A DNA stretch of 64,000 nt from Streptomyces camelliae (GCF_027625935.1 NZ_CP115300.1:2480001-2544000); one strand, 5' to 3'. Positions 10,595-19,771 are shown, counted from the first letter of the stretch. Notes: generated from the sequence alone by a model not told the origin. Numbers and translations are program-made.

Positions 10595-11470
10595 ATGGCG
10601 CGGGGAGATCTCGCGGATGCACAGTGGGCGGTGTTGGAGCCGTTGATGCCGACGGGGAGGAAGGCAGGGCGGCCGCCCATCTGGTCCCGGCGGCAGCTCA
10701 TCGACGGCATACGGTTCCGGGTCCCTCTACCGGTGTTCCATGGAGGGACGTCCCTGTTCAGTGCGGTCCGTGGGGCCGGATCTACGACCTGTTCCGTCGA
10801 GGGCAGCGAGACGGCACCTGACACCAGGTCCTCACGGGGCTGCAGTCCCTGGTCGATACGGAGGGCGCGATCACATGGGATTTGCGTGTTGACTCCACGG
10901 TGTGCCGCGCTCATCAGCGTGCGGCCAGGCGCGAAAACGGAGTGACCTGCAGAAAGAACCACCCGGCGGCGCATTCACCGAGCGCCGTGATCACGGGCTG
11001 GGACGTTCGCGCGGAGCGGCGGGTTCACCACCAAGCTGCACCTGGCCGTCGAGCAGGGACAAAAGCCCATGCCCATCGTGATCGCCGCAGGACAGCGCGG
11101 GGACTCGCCGCAGTTCGGACCCGTGCTGGATGAGGTCCGCGCGCCCCGCATCGGGTCGGGCCGACCACGCGTCCGGCCCGATCACAAGAGGGCTGGCAAG
11201 GCGTACACTTCCCGCAGAAACCGTGCCTACCTGCGCCGACGCGGCATCCGTTGCACCATCCCGGACAAGGCCGACCAGGCACGTAACCGCAAGAAGCTGG
11301 GCTCTCGCGGCGGCCGGCCGCCCAGATACGACGCTGAGGACTACTGCGGTCGAGTGCGGCATCAACCGACTTAAAAGGCACAGGGCAGTGGCCAGCCACG
11401 AGGTACGACGAGCTCTCCGTCCACTACGAGGCGACGGGGTTGCGTCGCAGCCGTGAACGAGTGGCTGTGA
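10595..11470 (+). pseudogene. IS5-family transposase, frameshifted remnant
   Basis: Pieces of one transposase are spread over three frames: [19 protein letters not shown] and [18 protein letters not shown] (10595 onward); [20 protein letters not shown] and RGQRDGT then a stop (to 10821); then [16 protein letters not shown] (about 10870-10920); then GQKPMPIVIAAGQRGDSPQF and NRAYLRRRGIRCTIPDKADQ (11060-11300); and AVECGINRLKRHRAVA (about 11350) to AVNEWL and stop TGA at 11468-11470. At least three frameshifts and an in-frame stop make it inactive. Order and spacing of blocks match an intact IS5-type transposase of about 280 residues, so little beyond small indels was lost. Confidence 0.88.
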
Positions 11471-11491
11471 CCAGCACCGTCGCAACGGCCC

Positions 11492-11947
11492 TCAGACGAC
11501 GTCGAATTCGTTGCCCTCGGGGTCCTGCATGGCGGCGGCGTAGAGCCCCACGTCCGACTCATCCTTGATCCGCAGCACGGTGGCACCAGCTTTGACCAGC
11601 CGTTCCACCGTGGCCTTGACCCGCTGTGTGCGGACGTCCAGTGGGACGTCACGGCCCCCACCGACCTTCAGGTCGAAGTGCCACCGGTTCTTGGCGACCT
11701 TCGGCTCCGGAACCTGCTGGAACCACACCCTCGGTCCACGTCCCGCGGGATCGATGATCGACTCCGGAATATCCCCGGCACCGGCCGGCAACTCTGCTTC
11801 GGGCACCCCCACCGCCGCCCAGTAAGCACGCCACGTGGCGTGCCCGCCCGGCGGAGGCTCAGGCACGTAGCCCAGGGCCTCGGCCCAGAAAGTCACCATT
11901 CTCTGCGGATCGGAGCAGTCGATCGTCAGCTGCACTGTCATCTCCAT
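11492..11947 (-). CDS. VOC/glyoxalase-family protein inside the IS relic
   Basis: A 151-residue protein starting MEMTVQLTIDCSDPQRMVTF (ATG 11947; an ATG at 11941 is also possible). It has the WAEALGY motif of VOC proteins near the N-terminus, PRVWFQQVPEPKVAKNRWHF in the middle, and ends AMQDPEGNEFDVV, the classic C-terminal metal-site region of glyoxalase/bleomycin-resistance-like proteins (here the related DUF of Streptomyces VOC proteins). His94 region and Glu near the end are candidate metal ligands. The substrate is unknown. The frame is intact while the neighbouring transposase is decayed, which suggests selection or recent capture. Its promoter would lie within the right inverted repeat region. 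Confidence 0.82.
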   Translation of the reverse strand: MEMTVQLTIDCSDPQRMVTFWAEALGYVPEPPPGGHATWRAYWAAVGVPEAELPAGAGDIPESIIDPAGRGPRVWFQQVPEPKVAKNRWHFDLKVGGGRDVPLDVRTQRVKATVERLVKAGATVLRIKDESDVGLYAAAMQDPEGNEFDVV

Positions 11948-11970
11948 GCTCGGAGCATCCCAGGCAGGTC

Positions 11971-12001
11971 TGACAGACGATCCACTTTCGCAACAGGCCC
12001 T
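11971..12001 (-). repeat. right terminal inverted repeat of the IS5-type relic
   Basis: On the minus strand it reads AGGGCCTGTTGCGAAAGT then GGATCGTCTGTCA, matching the left repeat at 24 of 31 positions with an unbroken 14-bp core. It lies 24 bp upstream of the VOC gene start and 37 bp before the start of the IS30-type relic. Confidence 0.72.
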
Positions 12002-12037
12002 ATGCGGTAGCCGCAACACCCCAGTGCAGGGGATGCG

Positions 12038-13158
12038 ATGGACTTCAAGATCCGGGAGTTGCGGACCGTGGCTCGGGGACGCAAGAAGCTGCTGCGTGAG
12101 CGGGAGGCATACTTCCAGCTCATGCAGCAGAGCCTGAGCAACATCAAGGCATGCCGGATCGTCGGTATCAATCCGAAGACCGGCCGACGATGGCGCAACA
12201 GGCGCAACGCCGACCGTAAGCAGAAGGCGGCACCTCCTCTTCGATCGGCGGTGCCGCCTTCTGACGCACTCCGGTACCTGCGCGAGGACGACCGGATCTA
12301 CCTAGCCGACCGGCTGCGGGAGAAGGCCACGATCCGCGCGACAGCCGCTGAACCGGGCCGTAGCCCGTCCACCGTCAGGAGGGGATACGCCGCAACCGGC
12401 ACTCGGACGACGGGCAGTACCGCCCGCGCGCCGCCCAGGCCCGGGCCGATGCGCGCCGCCCACGCCCCAAGCACGGAAAGATCGGCCAGAACCCCGAACG
12501 GCGCACCTTCGTCCAGAACCACCTGGACCTATGGTGGAGCCCTGTGCAGATCTGCCAGGCTCTGCGCGCTCGCTTCCCCGACCGGCCCACAATGCACGTG
12601 GTCCACGAGACCGTCTACCAGGGCCTCTACGCCCAGGGCCGCGGTGAACTGCGCCACGAACTCGCCACAGCTCCACGCACGGGCCGCGTGCGGCGCAAGC
12701 CCCGCCGTCAGGCTCAGCAGCGCCGGCCCCGCTTCCGCGCCCCCATGGTGATGATCAGCGAGCGCCGCACCACCCACTACGCGATGCTGCTGCACCCGCC
12801 GAACGGCCGGGGCACCGAGTCGGTCCGCGACGCCCTGATGGAAACAGCGCAGACGCTGTCGGCGAATCTGAAGCGGCCCCTGACCTGGGACCAGGGCAGC
12901 GAGATGGGAAGGCACCACGAGTTCACCGTCGCGACCGACGTCCCGGTCCGCTTCTGCGACCCTGCCGGCTCCTGGCAGCGCAGTTCGAAGGAGAACACGA
13001 ACGGGCTGCTGCAGCAGTACCTCCCCAAGGGAACCGACCAGTCCGTTCACACCCGTGAGCACCTGGACGCCGTCGCCGCCGGGCTCAACGGCCGTCCACG
13101 CAAAACGCTCGGCTGGGAAACCCCAGCCGAGCGCCTGCATAAACTGCTCGCGGCCTGA
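12038..13158 (+). pseudogene. IS30-family transposase, frameshifted and internally deleted
   Basis: The N-terminal part (12038 to about 12380) reads MDFKIRELRTVARGRKKLL and GINPKTGRRWRNRRNADRK, then LREDDRIYLADRLREKATIR, an IS30-type helix-turn-helix. A one-base frameshift near 12380 moves the rest to another frame: RRNRHSDDGQYRPRAAQAR, then SPVQICQALRARFPDRP, LTWDQGSEMGRHHEFTVATD, and KENTNGLLQQYLPKGTD. The segment that should contain the first catalytic aspartate (GHWEGDL-type) is missing: ISER is joined directly to RTTHYAMLLHPP. So both the reading frame and the DDE triad are broken. It stops 77 bp before the hrdB stop codon, on the opposite strand. IS30 end repeats were not identified. 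Confidence 0.87.
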
Positions 13159-13235
13159 TCAACACGGCCACGTATGACAACGCCCCCTAGAAACTGCCAC
13201 GGGGAACCGGGCCTTCGGCGTCGTAGGGATACGGC

Positions 13236-14777
13236 CTAGTCGAGGTAGTCGCGCAGCACCTGCGAACGCGACGGGTGACGCAGCTTCGACATGGTCTTGG
13301 ACTCGATCTGACGGATGCGCTCACGCGTCACGCCGTACACCTTGCCGATCTCGTCGAGGGTCTTCGGCTGACCGTCGGTGAGACCGAACCGCATGGAGAC
13401 GACGCCGGCCTCGCGTTCGGACAGGGTGTCCAGAACGGAGTGCAGCTGCTCCTGCAGGAGCGTGAAGCTGACGGCGTCGGCGGGGACGACGGCCTCGGAG
13501 TCCTCGATGAGGTCACCGAACTCGCTGTCGCCGTCCTCACCCAGCGGGGTGTGCAGCGAGATGGGCTCGCGGCCGTACTTCTGGACCTCGATGACCTTCT
13601 CCGGGGTCATGTCGAGCTCCTTGGCCAGCTCCTCCGGGGTGGGCTCGCGGCCCAGGTCCTGGAGCATCTGGCGCTGCACGCGCGCGAGCTTGTTGATGAC
13701 CTCGACCATGTGCACCGGGATACGGATGGTGCGGGCCTGGTCGGCCATGGCGCGGGTGATCGCCTGACGGATCCACCAGGTGGCGTACGTGGAGAACTTG
13801 TAGCCCTTGGTGTAGTCGAACTTCTCCACCGCGCGGATCAGACCGAGGTTGCCCTCCTGGATGAGGTCCAGGAACAGCATGCCGCGGCCTGTGTAGCGCT
13901 TGGCCAGGGAGACCACCAGACGGAGGTTGGCCTCCAGGAGGTGGTTCTTGGCGCGGCGGCCGTCTTCGGCGATGATCTCCAGCTCGCGCTTGAGCTTCGG
14001 CGCCAGCTTGTCGGCGTTGGCCAGCTTGTCCTCGGCGAACAGGCCCGCCTCGATGCGCTTGGCCAGCTCGACCTCCTGCTCGGCGTTGAGCAGGGGGACC
14101 TTGCCGATCTGCTTCAGGTAGTCCTTGACCGGGTCGGCCGTGGCGCCGGCCGCTGCGACCTGCTGTGCGGGCGCGTCGTCCTCGTCCTCGTCGGACAGGA
14201 CGAAGCCGGCGCTCTCGGCACCCTCGGGCTCGTCGCCGACCTTGGTGTCCTCAAGAACCTCGTCCTCAAGAAGCTCGACGTCGTCCTTCTTGGCCGTGGT
14301 CTTCTTGGCGACCGCCTTCTTCGCGACGGTCTTCTTGGCGACCGCCTTCTTGGCGGTCGTCTTCTTTGCGGCAGCCTTCTTGGCGGATGCGGCTTCCTCG
14401 GCGGAATCGGCTGCGACCGGGGCGGCGGGTGTCGCCGGGGCGGCCGTGGTGGCGGTGGCCTTCCTGGTCGTCACCGTCTTCGCCGCGACCGTCTTGGTGG
14501 CGGTGCGCTTGGCCGGACTCTTCGCTGCGACGCTCTTGCGGGTGCGCTTGGGCTCTGCGGCACTGACCATCAGCGTCACACCCTCTTCCTCAAGAATCTG
14601 GTTGAGGCTGCGCAGTACGTTCTTCCACTGAGTGGCCGGAATCTGGTCAGCTTCGAAGGCCCGACGCACATCGTCGCCGGCGATCTGCCCCTCAGCCTTT
14701 CCCCGCTCAATGAGAGCCATGACAGAGACGGACTCGGCGATCTCCGGCGGGAGCGTACGGGATGTGCTGGCCGACAC
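13236..14777 (-). CDS. hrdB: principal RNA polymerase sigma factor HrdB
   Basis: A 513-residue group 1 sigma-70 factor, near the ~510 residues of S. coelicolor HrdB. Residues 1-75 form region 1.1-like sequence ([20 protein letters not shown]); residues ~75-150 are a lysine/alanine-rich linker with repeated AKK units; region 1.2 begins at [20 protein letters not shown]; region 2 has [20 protein letters not shown] and [12 protein letters not shown]; region 4.2 ends [23 protein letters not shown] 14777 is preceded by GAGAGG at 7 nt and gives [11 protein letters not shown], the known HrdB N-terminus; a longer frame to 14843 lacks support. It directs housekeeping transcription and is essential. 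Confidence 0.95.
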   Translation of the reverse strand: MSASTSRTLPPEIAESVSVMALIERGKAEGQIAGDDVRRAFEADQIPATQWKNVLRSLNQILEEEGVTLMVSAAEPKRTRKSVAAKSPAKRTATKTVAAKTVTTRKATATTAAPATPAAPVAADSAEEAASAKKAAAKKTTAKKAVAKKTVAKKAVAKKTTAKKDDVELLEDEVLEDTKVGDEPEGAESAGFVLSDEDEDDAPAQQVAAAGATADPVKDYLKQIGKVPLLNAEQEVELAKRIEAGLFAEDKLANADKLAPKLKRELEIIAEDGRRAKNHLLEANLRLVVSLAKRYTGRGMLFLDLIQEGNLGLIRAVEKFDYTKGYKFSTYATWWIRQAITRAMADQARTIRIPVHMVEVINKLARVQRQMLQDLGREPTPEELAKELDMTPEKVIEVQKYGREPISLHTPLGEDGDSEFGDLIEDSEAVVPADAVSFTLLQEQLHSVLDTLSEREAGVVSMRFGLTDGQPKTLDEIGKVYGVTRERIRQIESKTMSKLRHPSRSQVLRDYLD

Positions 14778-14890
14778 GAACAACCTCTCGGAACGTTGGA
14801 AAACGGCTTCCGGCACCGTCCACTGCGGACAGGAGCCGACCACCGGCCGGGGGATGGGCCGACGGCGCGGGCGGGGCCGGGAAGATGCAC

Positions 14891-14917
14891 AGCGCCTGTC
14901 TTGGCGTCCGTATTCCC
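14891..14917 (-). promoter_or_regulatory. possible sigma-R-type promoter of hrdB
   Basis: On the minus strand GGGAAT (14917-14912) is followed after exactly 18 bp by GCT (14893-14891). The thiol-stress sigma factor SigR of Streptomyces recognises GGGAAT-N18-GTT, so only one base of the -10 motif differs. From memory, an hrdB promoter in S. coelicolor is among SigR targets. It lies about 115 bp upstream of the hrdB start. Confidence 0.45.
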
Positions 14918-14939
14918 TCCGCGGCTGTCACCTCTTAGG

Positions 14940-14966
14940 TCATCGCGCTGTCTCCACGAGCGTTAC
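14940..14966 (-). promoter_or_regulatory. ECF-type promoter of hrdB (SigShbA-like)
   Basis: On the minus strand GTAACG (14966-14961) is followed after 15 bp by CGATGA (14945-14940). This resembles the ECF-type promoter through which hrdB is transcribed by SigShbA in Streptomyces (consensus recalled as GTAAC and CGAT elements). It is about 165 bp upstream of the hrdB start and in the right orientation. Confidence 0.6.
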
Positions 14967-15223
14967 GCCCAATCTGCGTGGCCCGAGTCACACCCCGTAA
15001 GCGGTCAAAAGCGGTCAGATACAGGCAGAAGAGATCACACTCCGGCTCGCCCCCCGGTCACCCACAGGAAAGACGGCGGTACGTCGCACCGCCGGACCCC
15101 GCCGGATCCTGTGCGAACCGGCGGGGTCCGGCGGCGGCCGGTACCCGAGCCCGGCGCCGCCGCGAAACCCGCGAGAACCACGCTGACGCCGCACACCGGC
15201 GACCGCACCGCTTCGCCGCGAGG

Positions 15224-16111
15224 TCAGTGCTCGCGCGGGGCGGGCACCACACGCTCGACCTCGGGGTGGACCGTCAGCAGTTGGCGCATGGCCGCCTCCG
15301 CCGCCGCGCCGTCGCCGGTGCCGAGGGCGTCGACGATCCGCGCGTGCTGCGCGAGGGACGCCTCGTTCGGCCGGTCACACCCCGTGACCGGGCCGCCGGA
15401 CACCTGGAGGGCGGCCGAGACGATCCCGGAGAGGTGTTCCAGCATGCGGTTGCCGGCAATCTGGATGAGCAGCCCATGGAACTCGTTGTCGGCACGCGAA
15501 TAGGTCAGCGCGTCGCCCTGCGCCATGGCGTGGCTCATGATCTCGACCATGTCACACAGGCGCTGCTGCACCTCCTCGCGCCCGTGCCCGGCGGCCAGGC
15601 GGGCGGCGAGCGGTTCGATCGTCCAGCGCAGTTCGCTCAGCTCGCGCCGCTGGTCGTCGCGCTGCGGCCCGAAGGCCCGCCATTCGATGATGTCCGGGTC
15701 CAGCAGGTTCCAGTCACTGACGGGACGTACGCGCGTGCCGACGTTCGGGCGGGCGCTGACCAGGCCCTTGGCCTCAAGGACACGGAGGGACTCGCGGACG
15801 ACGGTGCGGGAGACCTCGAAGCGCTGGCCGATCTCCTCGGGGACCAGCGGGCGGTCCGCACCCAGGTCGCCCGAGACGATCATCTGCCCCAGCTGCTGAA
15901 CGAGTTGGCCGTGCAGCCCGCGTCCGCGGCTGCCCGCGGCACGCCTGCCGACACGGCCCAGTTCGGGGTCCGCGCTCTCCCAGGAGGGCGCTCCGACGCG
16001 ATCGGCCACCGGGGCCTCGGCGTAGGGGTAGCGGTCGAGTTCGCCCGGGCCGGCCAGACCGGAGTCGGCGGAGCGGGCGGCGGTCATCATGGTGTGCGCA
16101 AGGGTACTCAC
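15224..16111 (-). CDS. FadR-subfamily GntR transcriptional regulator
   Basis: A 295-residue regulator. The N-terminal ~75 residues are a weakly conserved extension; the winged helix follows with HGQLVQQLGQMIVSGDLG, LVPEEIGQRFEVSRTVVRES and LRVLEAKGLVSARPNVGTRV; the C-terminal FCD ligand-binding domain carries ELRWTIEPLAARLAA, YSRADNEFHGLLIQIAGNRM and the metal-ligand histidines of this class. GTG 16111 gives STLAHTMMTAARS; ATG 16090 is an alternative. Such proteins usually respond to sugar acids or carboxylates. No operator palindrome was identified upstream and the target genes are unknown. It is next to hrdB in Streptomyces generally, without an obvious functional tie. Confidence 0.88.
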   Translation of the reverse strand: MSTLAHTMMTAARSADSGLAGPGELDRYPYAEAPVADRVGAPSWESADPELGRVGRRAAGSRGRGLHGQLVQQLGQMIVSGDLGADRPLVPEEIGQRFEVSRTVVRESLRVLEAKGLVSARPNVGTRVRPVSDWNLLDPDIIEWRAFGPQRDDQRRELSELRWTIEPLAARLAAGHGREEVQQRLCDMVEIMSHAMAQGDALTYSRADNEFHGLLIQIAGNRMLEHLSGIVSAALQVSGGPVTGCDRPNEASLAQHARIVDALGTGDGAAAEAAMRQLLTVHPEVERVVPAPREH

Positions 16112-16273
16112 GGAACCTTTGTCGGCGCCCTCTCCAACTCCCTTGAGGTCTTTGGTGAAAAGCACACGAAAGGGTGATCGCTCACCCCGTCGCAATTGAC
16201 GCCTTATCGGAAAGAAATGGGCTTTCTGCGGGAAGTTGTGTACACAGCGAGATCGGAAGTGGACGCACGGTCC

Positions 16274-18856
16274 TCACCGGAACCTGGTACGCAGCGTCGT
16301 GACGAGATACGCGCACAGAAGGGCCGCCAGCGACAACGCCATTGCGCTGCCTGCTGGTTGAGCGAGCACCCGCACCAGTCCGAGCAGGTAGCGCTGCCCT
16401 CCGAAGGGCCATTGCAGCAGGAACACCTCCCGCATCCGCTCCGGAAATCCGGCCGCCATGCGCAGAGCGGGATCGCGCATCGCCTCATACATGGCAGGGA
16501 GGACGAGAACGGGTACGGCGAGTACGGCGGCCAGGCCCCCCGCGGTGGACCGGAAGACACCGGCCGCCAGAACACCGGCCCAGGAGCAGCCGACGACGAG
16601 CCCGAACCAACTCGCGCCCAGCGAAAGCCAGTCCGCGGGAACTTGGGCCAGCTCCCGCCCGTAGAAGAGGTAGAGCACTTCGGCGTCGCAGCCCAGGGTG
16701 AGGAAGGCGAGCAGCGCCGCGGTGGCCCCGCTGACGAGGAGTTTCGCGGTCAGCAGCCCCAGCCGGCGGGGCACGGTGCCGCGGTCCGCCGCGAGGGCGG
16801 GGTGGCGGAACTCGTCCCCGAAAGCCAGCGCCCCGAGCAGCCCCGCCGCGAGCGCCGCGGGCGGCAGCGGCAGCTCCCGCGGCCAGGCCGCGAACAGCCG
16901 CGCCTGCGGGGTGTGCCCGAGCCGCGCGAGGAGTACGGCGGTGACCGCGGACAGCGCCAGCGCGGCACCGCAGGTGAGGAAGCCGACACCGATTCCGGTG
17001 GCGCGCCGGATCTCGTAGCGCAGGGGGCGAAGGGGGCTGGGAGCGGAGCGGACGGAGATGGGCGGCGGGAGGGCGTCGAGGGCCGGGGCGGTGCCGGGGC
17101 GGACGGTGCGGGCATTCCGTGCCTGACGGGTTCCGGAAGTCCTCGCACCGGGGAGGCGGGCGCGGAGCGCGGAGATGCCGGCTGCGGAGACACTCGCTGC
17201 CGGGGGGCTCGTGCTGCCGGCCTGCGCGTCCTGAGCCGCCGCGACCATGCCGTGGGCGGCGTCGGCATCCGTCGAGCCGGCGGTCCTGCCATCGGCACCC
17301 GCGAGCATCTCCGCGGCGGCCCCTCCCTCGCCTTCACCGGCGTCGTCGTCGCCGGCGGACGTCACGACGCCGCGCGCCGCCCCGCCAGCCTCGGGAATCA
17401 TGCCACCCGGCGGCCCGCCGCCCGCGCTCTGGGCGTCGTGGGGCGTCGGCACGCGCCCCGCCGCCGGTCGGGGATCGGGGGCTTCCCCTGGCGACAGCCG
17501 CTCTCCCACGGCTGTCGGCGCCCGCTCCGCCGACGCGAGAGCGGACACGGTCCGCGCATGCTCGCCGGTGGAAGAACCGGACACGGCAGGCTCCTGGGCC
17601 GCAGCGTCTGCTTCCACGCGCTCCCGCTTCTTGGCCGGGAAACCCGTCGGCACGGCATCCGGTTCTCCTGCCGCGACGCCGGACGGCGTGGCGTTCGGCG
17701 TCGCGGGCGAGAAGCCGAACGCCACGGTGGCCTTCTCCGGCGCGGGCGAGCCGGGCTCCGGGGAACGTGACTCGGTCAGGGACGAGCAGGGCACAAAGGA
17801 GCCCGGATCCGACGCCAGAGCGATCGACTCCGCAGTCGGCGGGCCGGACGCTGCGCTCTCCGGCTCCGCCGCCGACGTACCGGACGGCCCGCGCTCGTGC
17901 CGCCCCCGCGGCTCGCTCGCCGCGGCGTCGCCGGTCTCCGCCGACGAGCTGCCGCGCTCGGCACCGGACCCCGGCCCCATGTCGCCGACCTCATCGGCGA
18001 GTTGGTGGACGAGGACGCCGTGGCGAAAGGCCGTCTCGCCGACATCGGCGGTCGTGGAGCCATACACCGAGAGGCGGTTGCCGTCCTCCCGTACGACCTC
18101 CACGGAGCGGCGCGCGGTACGGGCCTCCTTGGTGAGCAGCGCCGCGAGGCGGCCCGCATGGGGGCTGCGGACGGCGACGCGCGGGCGCAGCCGCGTGCGG
18201 GCGAACTCCCTGACGTCCTGGTCGGCCACGAGCCGGCCTCCGTCGAGGGTGACGACCCGATCAGCCGCACGTGCGGCCTCCTTGGGATCGGCCGTGGTGA
18301 AGAGCACCGTGCCGCCCTGCTGGGCGTGGGCGCGCAGCATGCCGTGGAACCACTGCGCCTCGCGGGTGGAGAGGCCGTCGGCGGGTTCGTCCAGCACGAG
18401 GGTATGCGGGTCCGGCAGCAGAGCGCAGGCCAGGCCGAGCCTGCGGTCCATGCCGCACGAGAGCATGCCGAGACGCTCCTCTCGGAGGCTGACGAGCCCC
18501 ACGACTTCGAGAACCTCGTCGGCGCGTCTCGCGGGTACGCCCGAGGCCGCGCACAGCATCCGCAAATGGCCGCGGACGGAGCGGGCCGGGTGCCCCGGTA
18601 CGTCGCCGAGGAGCACGCCGACCTCTCGCGACGGATGGGCGATCCGATGCAGGGGCCGCCCCCTGAAGTAGGTGATGCCGCGCCCCTGTTGAAGTTCGAG
18701 CATCAGTCGGAGCGCAGTCGACTTGCCCGCGCCGGCGCCTCCGAGGAGCGCGGTGACCCGTCCGGCACGCGCTTCGAAGGAGACGTCGTCGACGGCCGGC
18801 GGGTGCGCCTTGCGGGAATTGCTGGTCAGTCCGAAGGCCTGGATCACCTGCAGCAA
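16274..18856 (-). CDS. ABC transporter with ATPase and membrane domains fused by a long disordered linker
   Basis: An 860-residue single protein. Residues ~1-290 are an ABC ATPase: Walker A GGAGAGKST (39-47), a modified signature MLSCGMDRRLGLACALLPDP, Walker B TLVLDEPADGLS. Residues ~295-610 are low complexity, rich in Ser, Ala, Gly, Pro and Glu (for example ASEPRGRHERGPSGTSAAEP), with no domain. Residues ~615-860 are the membrane part with about six helices (FLTCGAALALSAVTAVLLAR, WLSLGASWFGLVVGCSWAGV). The signature lacks the usual SGGQ (it reads LSCGMD), which may weaken ATPase activity. An export role is probable, the substrate unknown. A GTG three codons downstream (IQAFGL) may be the true start. 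Confidence 0.82.
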   Translation of the reverse strand: MLQVIQAFGLTSNSRKAHPPAVDDVSFEARAGRVTALLGGAGAGKSTALRLMLELQQGRGITYFRGRPLHRIAHPSREVGVLLGDVPGHPARSVRGHLRMLCAASGVPARRADEVLEVVGLVSLREERLGMLSCGMDRRLGLACALLPDPHTLVLDEPADGLSTREAQWFHGMLRAHAQQGGTVLFTTADPKEAARAADRVVTLDGGRLVADQDVREFARTRLRPRVAVRSPHAGRLAALLTKEARTARRSVEVVREDGNRLSVYGSTTADVGETAFRHGVLVHQLADEVGDMGPGSGAERGSSSAETGDAAASEPRGRHERGPSGTSAAEPESAASGPPTAESIALASDPGSFVPCSSLTESRSPEPGSPAPEKATVAFGFSPATPNATPSGVAAGEPDAVPTGFPAKKRERVEADAAAQEPAVSGSSTGEHARTVSALASAERAPTAVGERLSPGEAPDPRPAAGRVPTPHDAQSAGGGPPGGMIPEAGGAARGVVTSAGDDDAGEGEGGAAAEMLAGADGRTAGSTDADAAHGMVAAAQDAQAGSTSPPAASVSAAGISALRARLPGARTSGTRQARNARTVRPGTAPALDALPPPISVRSAPSPLRPLRYEIRRATGIGVGFLTCGAALALSAVTAVLLARLGHTPQARLFAAWPRELPLPPAALAAGLLGALAFGDEFRHPALAADRGTVPRRLGLLTAKLLVSGATAALLAFLTLGCDAEVLYLFYGRELAQVPADWLSLGASWFGLVVGCSWAGVLAAGVFRSTAGGLAAVLAVPVLVLPAMYEAMRDPALRMAAGFPERMREVFLLQWPFGGQRYLLGLVRVLAQPAGSAMALSLAALLCAYLVTTLRTRFR

Positions 18857-19012
18857 GATAGCGCGCTATGTCTGGTTTTTCGGGTATCACCGGATACGCT
18901 CCCGCGCGTACTGCGGTTCAGCCTGGTTCAACATCCGCCGTTCGACGGAACCGGGGCCGGAGGAACGGGCGGTCGGTCCTCCCGCCGCCCGGCCTGCCCA
19001 CCGCCGCGCCTC

Positions 19013-19771
19013 TCAGACCTCGGGGCGCAGCATCGGAGGGTTGAGCAGAGTGGCCCCTCCGGCCCGGAAGAGCTGCGCTGGCCGCCCGCCCTGGCGCGTG
19101 GTCGTACCTCCCGTGGGGACGAGGAACCCGGGCGTTCCGGTGACCTTGCGGTGGAAGTTGCGGGGATCGAGGGCCACCCCCCACACCGCCTCGTACACCC
19201 GGCGCAGCTCACCCACGGTGAACTCGGGCGGGCAGAACGCGGTGGCCAGCGACGAGTACTCGATCTTGGACCGGGCCCGCTCGACCCCGTCGGCGAGAAT
19301 CTGGGCGTGGTCGAAGGCGAGCGGCGCCACCGGCTCGCCGTCGCGGCCGTAACCGCCCTGCTCAAGGAGCTCCTCGACCGGTGCCCAGCGAGCATTGCTC
19401 GCGTCGCCCCCCGCGCGGGGGGCGGGCAGGTCTGGCGCGAGGGCGAGGTGCGCGACGCTGACCACCCGCATGCGCGGGTCCCGCTCGGGGTCGCCGTAGG
19501 TCGCGAGCTGCTCAAGGTGGGCTCCGTTGTCCTGGGCCGGGGCCGCCGGGTCATGCGCCCTCAGCCCGGTCTCCTCTTCGAGCTCGCGCGCCGCCGCCTG
19601 GGACAGGTCCTCGTCGGCCCGTACGAAGCCCCCGGGCAGTGCCCATCGCCCCTGGAAGGGAGGCTCGCCCCTGCGTACCGCCAGCGCGCACAGGGCGTGA
19701 CGGCGCACGGTCAGCACGACCAGGTCCACGGTGACGGCGAAGGGCGGAAATGCTGACGGGTCGTAGGGCAT
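19013..19771 (-). CDS. NrtR-like Nudix-domain transcriptional regulator or Nudix hydrolase
   Basis: A 252-residue protein. The Nudix box is complete: G48 of GGFVRADEDLSQAAARELEE to EETGL (residues 47-70), matching Gx5Ex7REUxEExGU. The C-terminal ~90 residues contain FTVGELRRVYEAVWGVALDP and NFHRKVTGTPGFLVP, the winged-helix part typical of NrtR, a repressor of NAD-biosynthesis and other operons that binds ADP-ribose through its Nudix domain. Because the Nudix box is intact, hydrolase activity is possible as well. No NAD gene is adjacent, so the target is unknown. Confidence 0.82.
   Translation of the reverse strand: MPYDPSAFPPFAVTVDLVVLTVRRHALCALAVRRGEPPFQGRWALPGGFVRADEDLSQAAARELEEETGLRAHDPAAPAQDNGAHLEQLATYGDPERDPRMRVVSVAHLALAPDLPAPRAGGDASNARWAPVEELLEQGGYGRDGEPVAPLAFDHAQILADGVERARSKIEYSSLATAFCPPEFTVGELRRVYEAVWGVALDPRNFHRKVTGTPGFLVPTGGTTTRQGGRPAQLFRAGGATLLNPPMLRPEV

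Larger units (their letters stand above)
10548..12001. mobile_element. IS5-type insertion sequence relic with a passenger gene
   Basis: The element is defined by 31-bp terminal inverted repeats (10548-10578 and 11971-12001, 24 of 31 positions identical when one is reverse-complemented). Inside are a decayed IS5-family transposase (10595-11470, plus strand) and an intact VOC-family gene (11492-11947, minus strand). A normal element of this group would end within some tens of bp of the transposase stop; here the right repeat lies about 500 bp further, beyond the VOC gene. No clear target duplication is seen. Alternative: the right repeat belongs to a second, otherwise deleted copy. Confidence 0.65.

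Noticed and set aside
10540..12010. Target site duplication flanking the IS5-type relic
   Set aside because: Bases outside the two repeats (TTCC side versus ATGC side) do not match convincingly.
13275..15503. A 742-codon open frame antisense to hrdB
   Set aside because: It mirrors hrdB codon bias in the opposite strand; the product is Leu/Gly/Arg-rich without a domain, while hrdB is certain.
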